NCBI GenBank assembly: GCA_964506645.1
Contig: CAZDML010000048.1
Span: forward strand, 1 to 14,075
Length of the DNA stretch: 14,075 nucleotides
DNA from: CAZDML01 sp964506645
GTDB taxonomy: Bacteria > Elusimicrobiota > Elusimicrobia > 2-01-FULL-59-12
Direction of reading: 5' to 3'
Part shown: one piece after another, positions 1-8,269 of the stretch
Position numbering within the stretch: the stretch's first letter is position 1
How the letters are laid out: each line of letters opens with the position of its first letter
The notes under the pieces: generated by a model
What the model saw: only the letters and a program-made list of their open reading frames with translations
Told to the model about the DNA's origin: nothing
Database searches by the model: none
Made by a program: the position numbers and the translations under genes

Positions 1-1
1 C

Positions 2-406
2 GGCGACCGGTTGCGGGTGTTCTTTAAAGATGCCAAGTGGTCGTCGCGAGATGTTTTTGGCGGAAGCAAAAACGATTTTGTGCTGGATGATCAGCATACC
101 ATCAGCCTCTTCCCGCGTCTATTCCGCTACCCCACCGCGTCCACGCCCAAAGAGCAGCTGCTCATTCCTCACAATATTCCGGAATTGGGCATTCGGCTGA
201 CGCATTTGAAAATCTACAAGCGCTCGGAAATTTTCGCTTATTCTTGGAACGGCCTGGATTTCGCCCCGATCTGGCAGCAGCGGTTCTCTGGGTATCTGGC
301 CGATTATACGCTCGGGGATGGTTTGCAACTCGGTAAAACGCAGCTCTGGGCCGCTCTCATTGCGCCGGGTGAAAAAACAGTTCTGGTGTCTTATGACCTT
401 CCTTAA
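2..406 (+). CDS. C-terminal end of a protein of unknown function, possibly FG-GAP/VCBS beta-propeller-like (5' end cut off)
   Basis: The reading frame is open from the first bases of the window to a TAA at 404-406, giving about 134 residues of a longer protein whose start lies outside. The visible part is rich in aromatic and beta-forming residues. Near the end, a YSWNG segment is followed by GYLADYTLGDG, then LGKTQLW and VLVSYDL. This order (aromatic strand, 'I/LADY', a D-rich or G-rich turn, a hydrophobic strand, 'K..LV.YDL') resembles the last blade of FG-GAP/VCBS-type propellers. The usual calcium-binding DxDxDG turn is absent, so the blade would be degenerate. That comparison is from memory and is an inference; the protein could be unrelated. 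It probably leads the operon that continues with the genes at 416 and 1670, because only 9 bases separate its stop from the next start. Confidence 0.6.
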   Translation, partial: GDRLRVFFKDAKWSSRDVFGGSKNDFVLDDQHTISLFPRLFRYPTASTPKEQLLIPHNIPELGIRLTHLKIYKRSEIFAYSWNGLDFAPIWQQRFSGYLADYTLGDGLQLGKTQLWAALIAPGEKTVLVSYDLP

Positions 407-410
407 GGGG
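405..410 (+). promoter_or_regulatory. Shine-Dalgarno site for the gene at 416
   Basis: AAGGGG lies 5 bases before a GTG codon at 416 and overlaps the TAA stop of the preceding gene. It supports the GTG as the real start and implies translation linked to the upstream gene. Confidence 0.6.
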
Positions 411-415
411 CAACC

Positions 416-1639
416 GTGCCTCGCTCCACGCGCGAGTATCTCGATTTGGTAATCGAAACCGACGCGTCGAAACTGCTGGCGCAAGGCGGTGCGCAAAGCC
501 GTGACCACCAGGCGCCGCGCTTCTGGACCGAACCCTTCTTTAACCTCCTCGGTAACGTCTGGGGTCTTGTTATGTGGGCGATTCCCTGGCCGCTGCGCCG
601 GCGACTCGTGGAAGCGATCAATTACAAACTGAGTACCCATCACCAGCCCAACGCTGAGGAACTCGGCCGCATCAAAAGCCATGCCCTCAAGGTCATCGAA
701 GAACTGCAGAAAACAACCGGGCAACGGCCAGCCTTTATGGTGTTTACCTCTCATCCCGATACGACCGGACCTTTTGAGTGGCTGCGTTTTGAATTGTTCC
801 GCCAGGGGGGGCTTGTGGCCGATGCGGTGGTCGAGCAGGAACATCCCGGTGGCTGGTTTCGCCGGCACCCGCAGTGTTTTGTTGCTATTGACCCCTTTGC
901 GCTCGATACGCTGTCGCCAGCGATGGCCGGTTTTTATGCGGGGTGGATGCACCGCTTCTATCTGGCATGGGACCGCCAGGCGGCCACACAGAATTGGCTG
1001 CAGAGAACCTTTCTTCTGCGCGGCAGCGGCTATCCGCGCATCGTGAACCGGCTTCTGGAACGTTTAAAAATGAATGTGCCGGTTGTGATGGTCATTGCGG
1101 GGGGGCTGCCGCACAACGCCCGGCTGCTCTATACCACGCGTGAATTTATTCATCGTATGCCGATTCAGCGTTGGCCGATCACGAAAAAGGAAGCGGCGTT
1201 ACGCATGATGGATATTGTCCGCAACCCAATCGAAGGCGAGCGTCCCACTGAAAAAGGTGAGCTCCCAGCGTCAGTTCATACGGCACTTACTCAACTGTGG
1301 TTGGAACTCGGAGTTCCGCAAAGCGAGCATGCCAAGTGGATGGACGAGTTCCAGAAAGAATTTCGTCTGGAAGTACCGTACCGCACGCGCCTCTTTCGTT
1401 TGCTGACAGAGCGAGTTGTGCACAAAGGCAAACCCATGGTGTGGATCGCTGTGGCACATCACGAGAGCGAGCCGCATGTGGTCATGTCGGAGCCTTGGGC
1501 GGCCAAAATGGAGAACGGAAACCTGCAGTGGGGGACGTTGTCCCGGGATGGGAACATGCAGTGGCGCCCTCTTACCCATGTCGACGCTCTGGCCACCGAG
1601 TTTGCCAAAGAATTTACTCGAGACCCTAAAAATCAGTAG
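416..1639 (+). CDS. Conserved-looking protein of unknown function, 407 residues
   Basis: I do not recognise this family. The 407-residue product starts at a GTG preceded by AAGGGG. It has no signal peptide. One moderately hydrophobic, aromatic stretch at about residues 41-60 (FFNLLGNVWG onward) could be a re-entrant or peripheral membrane segment. Two stretches look like folded enzyme cores: a strand ending in FTSHPDTTGPF (110-120), and a hydrophobic strand followed by AGGLPHNARLLY (228-239). The H113/D115 and H233/N234 residues in them are candidates for an active site. A later strand, MVWIAVAHHESEPH (341-354), adds two more histidines. There is no HxxxxD acyltransferase motif and no Walker A. 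It sits between a possible propeller protein and a PfkB kinase, 30 bases before the latter, probably in one operon. Coding status is supported by frame, ribosome site and tight packing; function is unknown. Confidence 0.8.
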   Translation: MPRSTREYLDLVIETDASKLLAQGGAQSRDHQAPRFWTEPFFNLLGNVWGLVMWAIPWPLRRRLVEAINYKLSTHHQPNAEELGRIKSHALKVIEELQKTTGQRPAFMVFTSHPDTTGPFEWLRFELFRQGGLVADAVVEQEHPGGWFRRHPQCFVAIDPFALDTLSPAMAGFYAGWMHRFYLAWDRQAATQNWLQRTFLLRGSGYPRIVNRLLERLKMNVPVVMVIAGGLPHNARLLYTTREFIHRMPIQRWPITKKEAALRMMDIVRNPIEGERPTEKGELPASVHTALTQLWLELGVPQSEHAKWMDEFQKEFRLEVPYRTRLFRLLTERVVHKGKPMVWIAVAHHESEPHVVMSEPWAAKMENGNLQWGTLSRDGNMQWRPLTHVDALATEFAKEFTRDPKNQ

Positions 1640-1654
1640 GATCATGCATCTTTC

Positions 1655-1663
1655 AGAGGAAGG
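1655..1663 (+). promoter_or_regulatory. Strong Shine-Dalgarno site for the PfkB-family kinase
   Basis: AGAGGAAGG ends 6 bases before the ATG at 1670. It fixes that ATG as the start over the in-frame ATG three codons later (1679). Confidence 0.75.
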
Positions 1664-1669
1664 TACGTT

Positions 1670-2584
1670 ATGAGCGACATGCTAATTATCGGTTCAGTAG
1701 CCTTGGATAGTGTGAAAACCCCGTTTGGCGAAGTGCAGGAAGCGTTGGGGGGCTCGGCAACCTATGCGTCGTATTCGGCCAGCTTCTTTAATCCCGTCCG
1801 TGTCGTGGCCGTGGTGGGAGAAGATTTCCCGCAACAGCATGTGAAGTTGTTAAAAGATAAAGGCGTGGACACGGCAGGACTACAGGTGGCCAAAGGCAAA
1901 ACTTTCCGTTGGGCGGGGGCCTACGAATACGACCTCAACGAAGCCCATACCCTTAAAACTGAACTCAACGTCTTTGAACATTTTAAACCGACCATCCCTG
2001 CGTCTTACCAGAATACGCCGTTTGTGTTTCTCGCCAATATTGATCCAGATCTTCAACTCTCTGTACTTGATCAGGTGAAGGGGCCGAAGCTCATTGCCTG
2101 CGATACGATGAACTTGTGGATTAAGATCAAACCCGAGTCGCTCAAAAAAGTGATTAAGCGGGTCGACTTCTTTATTATTAATGAGGGCGAGGCGCGGCAG
2201 TTTGCCAACACCGCCAGCCTCGTGAAAGCGGGACGCATTCTTCAATCTTGGGGACCGAAGTGGGTCGTGATCAAAAAGGGAGAACATGGCGCACTGATGT
2301 TTGGTCCCAAGACTTTCTTTTCGGCACCCGCCTTTCCGCTCGAGGATGTCTATGATCCGACGGGCGCCGGCGATACGTTTGCTGGGGCGTTCTTCGGATA
2401 TATCGCCAAAAATAATGGCGACACTTCCGATCAGACCCTGCGCAAGGCGGTGGTCTACGGTACGGTGATGGCGTCCTTTAATGTGGAGAAGTTCAGTTTG
2501 GAACGGATGAAAACGCTGATGTGGGATGAAGTCGAAGCCCGCGTACGCATGTTAAAAGAACTCGCCCACTTCGAACTCGACTAA
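1670..2584 (+). CDS. PfkB-family (ribokinase-like) carbohydrate kinase
   Basis: This 304-residue cytoplasmic protein should transfer phosphate from ATP to a sugar or nucleoside-like substrate; the substrate cannot be read from sequence. Family marks are clear: the N-terminal strand IIGSVALDSV followed by the glycine-rich GGSATYAS (27-34) of the sugar site, the NxxE-type motif at N171-E174 (NEGE), which in this superfamily helps bind Mg-ATP, and the PfkB signature DPTGAGDTFAGAF (229-241). In that signature D235 is the expected catalytic base and GAG the anion hole. The length fits the family (about 300). The start is fixed by a good Shine-Dalgarno site. It lies 30 bases after the unknown 407-residue gene and probably shares its transcript. 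The stop is 19 bases from the convergent end of the giant gene, and no terminator hairpin is visible in that gap. Specific names such as adenosine kinase or ribokinase would be guesses. Confidence 0.95.
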   Translation: MSDMLIIGSVALDSVKTPFGEVQEALGGSATYASYSASFFNPVRVVAVVGEDFPQQHVKLLKDKGVDTAGLQVAKGKTFRWAGAYEYDLNEAHTLKTELNVFEHFKPTIPASYQNTPFVFLANIDPDLQLSVLDQVKGPKLIACDTMNLWIKIKPESLKKVIKRVDFFIINEGEARQFANTASLVKAGRILQSWGPKWVVIKKGEHGALMFGPKTFFSAPAFPLEDVYDPTGAGDTFAGAFFGYIAKNNGDTSDQTLRKAVVYGTVMASFNVEKFSLERMKTLMWDEVEARVRMLKELAHFELD

Positions 2585-2603
2585 GTCAAGCTGCCCTCAA
2601 AAA

Positions 2604-5600
2604 TTAAGCGGCCTTTCGAAGAGACTGGCGCCCGGCGGTGTTGTTGACGTTATAGTGTAGCTTGCTTAAGACCAGCGCGCTGGCCGCGAATGCTCCCCAT
2701 CCCAGTCCACCCAAGGCCACTGCCGTCGCCGTCCCCACCGTGAGTGCAATAACCGCCGGATCTTTGAGTGCTTTCTGATGATCAATGGCGTGCGGAAGAT
2801 AAAACGCCAGTGCCGCGAACATCCCAGCCCATGCTGTGTTTGGAATCATCCCAGACTGTAGCAGCGCCCACGTTACCCCTAACACCAGAGGTGTTTCCAG
2901 CCACGCGATCCACTTCGCATAGAATGGAGAAGCGCTGGGATTCAGCCAGGACCCGTATGAGGCCGATGGGCGGTGGGGTCCCATGTCTTGCGGGATCCAA
3001 CCCCATGTTTTGAACAGGGCATACTCTTTTGCTTGCAAGACGTACCCTGATTTTTCCGATCCCACCAAAACCTCTGATGCACCACTCATCATGGCCCCCA
3101 TGAGATGCGTGAGCACTTCCTCGGAAACCAAGTCCTCTGTAAAATCAGGCCGTAAGTGAACTCGGTATAGCTGTTTAATTTTTGCGCGGAGCGGCTCAAA
3201 CCGTGGGTCTCTAGCCACTTCAAAATACAAATCGCGTTCATCGGGAATGCAGAGCTGTATAAAGACGTGAAGGAATTCATGCCCTATAGTTCTAGGCGCA
3301 CGGCCTGTGGCTCCAATGAGCATTTCTCCAGCGGCGTGTCCCTCGTGATCGTAGCGGAACTGCCCGCCACCCGTGGTATGGGTCGTAATCATCTGATGCC
3401 GTGGATCGATACGAAAATAGGTTTGATTCGGATGCTCAAGAAGAGATCGAACAATGGGTATGAGCTGGGGCGAGGCCTCTAAGAGCTGCGCAAGCTCTTC
3501 TGCACTTTCGAAGGAACGGCTGTATTGCCAGGGATGAGGCATTTGTTGGACCAGAGTGAGCCAATGTTCTGCAGGAGTGCGCTGCTGTAATTGAGCTATC
3601 GTGCCGAGAGCCGCTTGGAAAGCAGAAAGCAAGGCATCCGCCACATAGAATTCACCAAGGCCTTCCTTTTCAAGCGTGCCTCGACTGCCTTTCAGCGCGA
3701 CTTCTTTCAAAAGGCCTTGGGCATCATAGGTCAGCAGATAGTGCGCACGTTGTCTCACGCCATCCATGTGTTGCTCGGCAATGACATAAAAGGAACGGCC
3801 TTCGTGGGCAGCGCCGATATAAAGTTCCCGAACATCGATCTGCTGCCAGTCTTGAGGATGGGGCAGCACGTGAGGCAACAGGGTATCTAAAGCCATTTGG
3901 CTGCGACGGGTGTTCAAAAATGTTTCGAAAAATTTTGTGGCGAGGTTCGTTGCACCTTCGTGAGGGTGTTCCTCCGCGTCGGAAGTCCACCGATAAACAT
4001 CGGGATCATCGTCGTCGGGTTCGAATCCCAAGGACTCTAAGATTTTTGCGCTTCGCCCTTTTCCATCCGCATCCTTTCCAGAATCATCAAAGGCACTCAT
4101 GCTGTGCAAACGAGGATTGCGTGCACGAAGATCGTTGAATAGAGACGTTGCGAGTGCTTTGCCAAGCCCTGACTGTCGGAATTCGGGTTCGATATACATC
4201 GCATCAAAATATGCGTCGGGTCGTGCCGCGTTCTGCTCGCGGACAGTCATAATGCCAAATCCGATGACACGACCGAGATGCCGCACAACCCAAAGCGACC
4301 CTGAGGATTCCCCGGAAATGATGTCTATGCCTTTTTGCATTAAATTTGCTGTGCTCTCTTTGGGGTTTTCATTTGCGGGCGAATTCATATCCAGTTCTTC
4401 TCGGAAAACCCCATAGAGTCTGCGTATCTCTGGCAAGTCGTCCATGGTGGCGCGTTCTGTCACCGCATGCTTTGCGCTGGGCTTGGTATTCATGTTGTAT
4501 TCCAAGGCGCCGGTGTCGGGATCGGAGGTGAGTTTGTGAATGATGAAACCACGTTCGCGGGCGATGGCGCGAATGTAGAGATCCAGAATCTCTTTGTCGT
4601 AGTCCGCAGGGACGGGAACACTGAAGTCCTCATCCAGCTCTGCCTTGGCCAATAGGTGATGAAGAGAAGTATCAAATTCGGGATGAAGAGCGAGCCATTG
4701 ATAAAACGGAATGTCTTGGAGCCTGCGAGTGACACGATCGGATTCGATATCCGCTTGTAAGAGCGCTCGGCCCAACAGAAGCAGATGGGCATCAAACGAG
4801 GCTGGCGATTCCGTTTCTCGGATGGGGATGTCTCCAAACAGAGCGTTTTCAGAGTCTCCTTTCATCACACTTATCATCGGGTCGATGGCCAGTGCGCGGT
4901 CGTTGTGCGGCACCGCGGACAGGCGGGCATATGCGGGATGTTGACGCAGGCGGTGTACGAGCGCGGCCGCATCGCGCGCAAAGGGTACGCCGATGGTGAG
5001 AATGGTTTCGTTTGGCTTCAGAGGAAAACGATGGGTCTCCACGCGATATTTAAAAACGGCTTTCGGGCTATCCGGGCCGCGGAGCATGTCTTTGACCATG
5101 GCAACCGCTTTGGTAATGTCTTTTTCCTGTGGATAGAGGTACAGGCGATAAAAATCGGGAGGAATATCCGACGCATTGGAGACTTGCTTCCAGGCGGCAA
5201 GAGGCTTGCCGGTAATGAACGAAGGATCGAATTCGCCATGGAGAGGAAGGCCTGATGATTGCTTTCGATAGAACTGGATTCGGTTGGGCTGTGAGGGCTT
5301 ATTCGTGCCCCAGTCGACATCAAAGGGCGCCAGACGCGGATGATCAAAATGGACACCGCCCCAGTCGGTGTAAGCGATGAGAACGACTACGGCGCCGGGT
5401 TTTAGTTCTTGTGCTAATTTTTTTTCAATCCGCTTTAAATTGGAGTCCGGGCCGAATTCAGGGCGCCCATCGCTGTCATCGCCCCAACGCGGCGCTTCAT
5501 TATGAAAATAGTAGACGATATCTGCTTTTGAAAAGTCGTGGCTCTGGAACCGGCCTAAAACCAGATCGACAGAGGCCGTATTCAACTGCTTTCCTACTTC

Positions 5601-8174
5601 TTTCTTTATTTCCTCCGCAAATTCATGAAGTCGTCCGTCAGCTTCTATGGATTTGCCTTGTGCTCCAAACACACTGCCCGCCACCATCGCTACGCGTCCA
5701 TCGCCGCCGCCGGCATCGATGACCTGCTGGCCGGGTTGAAGTCCAAGGTGTTTGAAAATAAGGGCAATGTCGTGAATTTTGCTTTCTTCAAAGACGCCGA
5801 TCACGTGGCCGTCGGTCGTGTCGTCGTAAGTTTCACGCATTTCTTTGAATGCCGGGAACTCATACTGCTCATCGCGCTCATCGTAATGCCGTTGATAGGT
5901 GCGATGCAAAAAGTCTATGGCTTGAGCTTGCAAAGCCTCCTCATCGATGTAACGGCGATCGCGCGGATCCAAATGGGGAAGGATTCGGAGCGCGTGTGAA
6001 TAGCGGTTTTTGAATCCTTGCCACGCTTCGAGATCATCGGTTTCATATATCGTATGGATACGAATCGGCCCTGAAACGAGAATTTCAGGTTCATAGATGT
6101 TCTCGGTCGGAGGCATAGTTACCCAGGCGCTATGACGTATGGAAGTCCAAGGAACGTCTGCGACTATCGATCGGCCATCTGTATCAATACCGAATTCCTC
6201 AGCATAGGTTGGAATATAGGTAAAGAAAGCTTCGCGTGGGACGACTGCATTTTCATGAAGCGGGTACTGCTCTTCGGGTGTGGTGGTTCCCCGGATCAGC
6301 CGTATGCCGCTGGCGCCCGGGAATCGGTTCAGAAAGTCCCATTGACTGAGGGCTGTAATCGTCTCGTGTGCTTGAGACAAGGTTTCTGTAAGTGTGGTGA
6401 GCTTCGACGGGGTTTTCTGGGTTGCTTGGATGAGATCCGCTGCAAAGTTAAATTGTTTGCGCTCAAAAAGAGCGCGTTCTAGAACGACGAGAAGCTCTTG
6501 AAGGGTATAGTCTTTTAATTGCAACGAGTTTTGGTAGTACGCCTCATCTTGTTTCATGGATGCTGTGACAGAACCCGGTGTTCCATGGGTGGCGCGTGCG
6601 AGCAGCGATTTTAAAGCGGCCTCTTCGGAGGGTAAAAACGCAGGGCTTGAGGTCCGTCGTAGCAATTCAATCAAGATTTCTGAGTTGCGGTGGCTTTGTA
6701 GTAAGTTGTCTGCAAGCGTCACAGGAGCGGCATGTCTAGAGGATGCGATCGCTTTTAGTTGTTGTTGGAGGGCCTGAGAGAGAACGGTATAGTCCTGAGA
6801 TGCTTTTTGGGGGGTCCAAGTCCCGAAGCGTTCATCTAATCTTTTTTTAGCTTGGCGAAGAGCTTCCTGTTGAGATGCAGTAGGATAGCGGAGAACGGAT
6901 TCCGATGAATCGTCGCCCATAGTGAGCGCAGGGTTGTTGGGATTCAAGTTCCAGATCATGTGTGACAGGGCGCTCGCCGCCCAACTCACGAGCAGGGATA
7001 GCTTGAACCAGTGCCCAAAGTCATGGAAGTGCAGGAGCGGCAGGCCCACCGCTGATAAAACACCTAATCCCACCATGACGAGAGCCGTTGCCGTGATCGA
7101 GCGATGGATACCTCTTAACCCTTTCCGTAATCCTTTCTTGTCGAGATTGATGTGCTGACGCAGGAACCATCGTTCAATCCCGGGAACCAGCGTGAACGGC
7201 ACGACCGCTGCTTCGAAGAGGAACGGCGAGAGGATAATTTCGATAAAGCGCGCACGCTTGGGGTGCTTGCTCCAGGGGCGAAAATCCTGGCGTGCGGGCA
7301 GGTCGTGTTTCATAATCCATTTACGAACGACATAGACCGCGTCTTCGAATTCATAAATCAAACGGCTGCCCCAGCGGTAGACGTTCAGTTGCCAGGAGGT
7401 GGAAGACGGTGATGATGTGGCGGAGGATGGGGGAACGGGATCGGATTGAGTATTTTCTTTTTGATGGGTCTCCTCCATCAGCGCCTGAAGGTAGGCAGAG
7501 TCCTGGTATGGTAATTTTGGGAATTTATCCTGGAACTGCTCGATTAAATCCAAGAGCTGATTCCGGCTGAGGCCCTCCATACGACCTCCCTCAAAGAGGA
7601 GGGCATAGACTTTCGGCCAGTTCTCATTCGTCAAAAGTTCATACGCTTCGCCCACTTCGGTAAACTTGGCCTGAGCTTCACGATTGTTTGGATTAACGTC
7701 TGGATGATACCGTCTGGCGAGCTTGCGATAAGCCGATAGGATCCCGTTGGTTGATCCGCGTTCAATTTCTAGCGTGTCATAGGGGTTTCGGTGCAGACGG
7801 CCCATAAAGCTGTCATCACCGAATTTCCCAGTCAGTGATGCCATGGAGAGAAGTGTGGCGATGATTCCCGCAACAAATATCGGTGAAGAGCTGATTGTGG
7901 TTTGCGGGTGCCAGGACTGTGTGATGAGATGGAAAGTATGCGCTTTGAGGTGCGGAGCTTGCGAGGCGATGAAGAAAAGGACCGCGGGAATGAGCGCTTG
8001 GGTTTTAAAGGGAATCCCGTCTTCCCGGCATTGTGTAAGCCGGGATCCATGGGTCATGATGGGCCCCGGATAACACAATTCCGGGGCGACGGCTCGAGCC
8101 ACTTCGGTCGTGAGTAGGCTGCCACATAAGGCCAGCGCGATGAATTTTTTGATGAAAGAGGCAGTCAAATCCAT
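2604..8174 (-). CDS. Giant exported multidomain protein: J domain, SAM methyltransferase-like, GNAT acetyltransferase-like and HExxH metallopeptidase-like domains
   Basis: A single uninterrupted frame encodes 1856 residues. Reading from the N-terminus: a signal peptide or anchor (1-29, ending ARAVA); hydrophobic segments at about 60-72 and 97-115; a J domain at about 129-190 with NPYDTLEI, a basic helix (YRKLARRYH) and HPD at 158-160 region (YHPDV); a Ser/Pro linker (244-260); hydrophobic segments at about 311-333, 360-382 and 390-404; a long unrecognised region (about 430-790); a class I methyltransferase-like fold at about 792-940 with motif I VIDAGGGDGR (818-827); another unrecognised region; a GNAT-like domain at about 1239-1396 with the acetyl-CoA loop QSGLGKAL (1334-1341); a zincin-like HEFLH (1632-1636) with possible third ligand E1685 or E1686; and hydrophobic segments at about 1762-1773, 1779-1793 and 1806-1835. 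The HPD motif and HExxH are intact. Domain identities come from motifs only. J, methyltransferase and GNAT domains normally work in the cytoplasm, which sits oddly with the export signal; topology is unresolved. No partner gene is adjacent on this strand. Confidence 0.9.
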   Translation of the reverse strand: MDLTASFIKKFIALALCGSLLTTEVARAVAPELCYPGPIMTHGSRLTQCREDGIPFKTQALIPAVLFFIASQAPHLKAHTFHLITQSWHPQTTISSSPIFVAGIIATLLSMASLTGKFGDDSFMGRLHRNPYDTLEIERGSTNGILSAYRKLARRYHPDVNPNNREAQAKFTEVGEAYELLTNENWPKVYALLFEGGRMEGLSRNQLLDLIEQFQDKFPKLPYQDSAYLQALMEETHQKENTQSDPVPPSSATSSPSSTSWQLNVYRWGSRLIYEFEDAVYVVRKWIMKHDLPARQDFRPWSKHPKRARFIEIILSPFLFEAAVVPFTLVPGIERWFLRQHINLDKKGLRKGLRGIHRSITATALVMVGLGVLSAVGLPLLHFHDFGHWFKLSLLVSWAASALSHMIWNLNPNNPALTMGDDSSESVLRYPTASQQEALRQAKKRLDERFGTWTPQKASQDYTVLSQALQQQLKAIASSRHAAPVTLADNLLQSHRNSEILIELLRRTSSPAFLPSEEAALKSLLARATHGTPGSVTASMKQDEAYYQNSLQLKDYTLQELLVVLERALFERKQFNFAADLIQATQKTPSKLTTLTETLSQAHETITALSQWDFLNRFPGASGIRLIRGTTTPEEQYPLHENAVVPREAFFTYIPTYAEEFGIDTDGRSIVADVPWTSIRHSAWVTMPPTENIYEPEILVSGPIRIHTIYETDDLEAWQGFKNRYSHALRILPHLDPRDRRYIDEEALQAQAIDFLHRTYQRHYDERDEQYEFPAFKEMRETYDDTTDGHVIGVFEESKIHDIALIFKHLGLQPGQQVIDAGGGDGRVAMVAGSVFGAQGKSIEADGRLHEFAEEIKKEVGKQLNTASVDLVLGRFQSHDFSKADIVYYFHNEAPRWGDDSDGRPEFGPDSNLKRIEKKLAQELKPGAVVVLIAYTDWGGVHFDHPRLAPFDVDWGTNKPSQPNRIQFYRKQSSGLPLHGEFDPSFITGKPLAAWKQVSNASDIPPDFYRLYLYPQEKDITKAVAMVKDMLRGPDSPKAVFKYRVETHRFPLKPNETILTIGVPFARDAAALVHRLRQHPAYARLSAVPHNDRALAIDPMISVMKGDSENALFGDIPIRETESPASFDAHLLLLGRALLQADIESDRVTRRLQDIPFYQWLALHPEFDTSLHHLLAKAELDEDFSVPVPADYDKEILDLYIRAIARERGFIIHKLTSDPDTGALEYNMNTKPSAKHAVTERATMDDLPEIRRLYGVFREELDMNSPANENPKESTANLMQKGIDIISGESSGSLWVVRHLGRVIGFGIMTVREQNAARPDAYFDAMYIEPEFRQSGLGKALATSLFNDLRARNPRLHSMSAFDDSGKDADGKGRSAKILESLGFEPDDDDPDVYRWTSDAEEHPHEGATNLATKFFETFLNTRRSQMALDTLLPHVLPHPQDWQQIDVRELYIGAAHEGRSFYVIAEQHMDGVRQRAHYLLTYDAQGLLKEVALKGSRGTLEKEGLGEFYVADALLSAFQAALGTIAQLQQRTPAEHWLTLVQQMPHPWQYSRSFESAEELAQLLEASPQLIPIVRSLLEHPNQTYFRIDPRHQMITTHTTGGGQFRYDHEGHAAGEMLIGATGRAPRTIGHEFLHVFIQLCIPDERDLYFEVARDPRFEPLRAKIKQLYRVHLRPDFTEDLVSEEVLTHLMGAMMSGASEVLVGSEKSGYVLQAKEYALFKTWGWIPQDMGPHRPSASYGSWLNPSASPFYAKWIAWLETPLVLGVTWALLQSGMIPNTAWAGMFAALAFYLPHAIDHQKALKDPAVIALTVGTATAVALGGLGWGAFAASALVLSKLHYNVNNTAGRQSLRKAA

Positions 8175-8181
8175 ACGATCA

Positions 8182-8187
8182 AGGATA
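8182..8187 (-). promoter_or_regulatory. Possible -10 element of the giant gene (leaderless arrangement)
   Basis: On the minus strand TATCCT (4 of 6 matches to TATAAT, and fitting TAnnnT) ends 7 bases before the ATG at 8174-8172. No good -35 element lies at 16-18 bases upstream. The only purine-rich stretch (AGAGGG) is about 13 bases from the ATG, too far for a typical Shine-Dalgarno site. If used, transcription would begin at or next to the start codon. Confidence 0.35.
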
Positions 8188-8234
8188 CCCTCTGAATGTT
8201 ACACCGCTATTGCAAAGGGCCTATATTTTTCGCG

Positions 8235-8263
8235 TTGAAAAATCAGCCTCTTTCTGTTAGTCT
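8235..8263 (+). promoter_or_regulatory. Probable promoter of the arginine/proline catabolic operon
   Basis: TTGAAA (8235-8240) is followed after 17 bases by TAGTCT (8258-8263), which has an extended -10 TG one base upstream (8255-8256). The -35 matches consensus at 4 of 6 positions or better; the -10 is weak by itself, but the TG compensates. It ends 6 bases before the ATG at 8270, so the predicted transcript starts at the start codon itself. No Shine-Dalgarno site lies between. It shares the 95-base divergent gap with the start of the giant gene. Confidence 0.5.
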
Positions 8264-8269
8264 TGGCCT

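Noticed and set aside
119..952. Long open frame (277 codons) on the minus strand
   Set aside because: It lies opposite two well-supported + strand genes and crosses their boundary. The product is Arg/His/Pro-rich with no recognisable domain, as expected for an antisense shadow.
2585..2603. Bidirectional terminator between the convergent kinase and giant genes
   Set aside because: The 19-base gap contains no stem-loop followed by a T-run on either strand.
4785..5255. Open frame of 156 codons on the + strand inside the giant gene
   Set aside because: The minus-strand frame here is continuous and contains conserved-looking domains on both sides. The + strand product has no family marks, and no ribosome site was noted.
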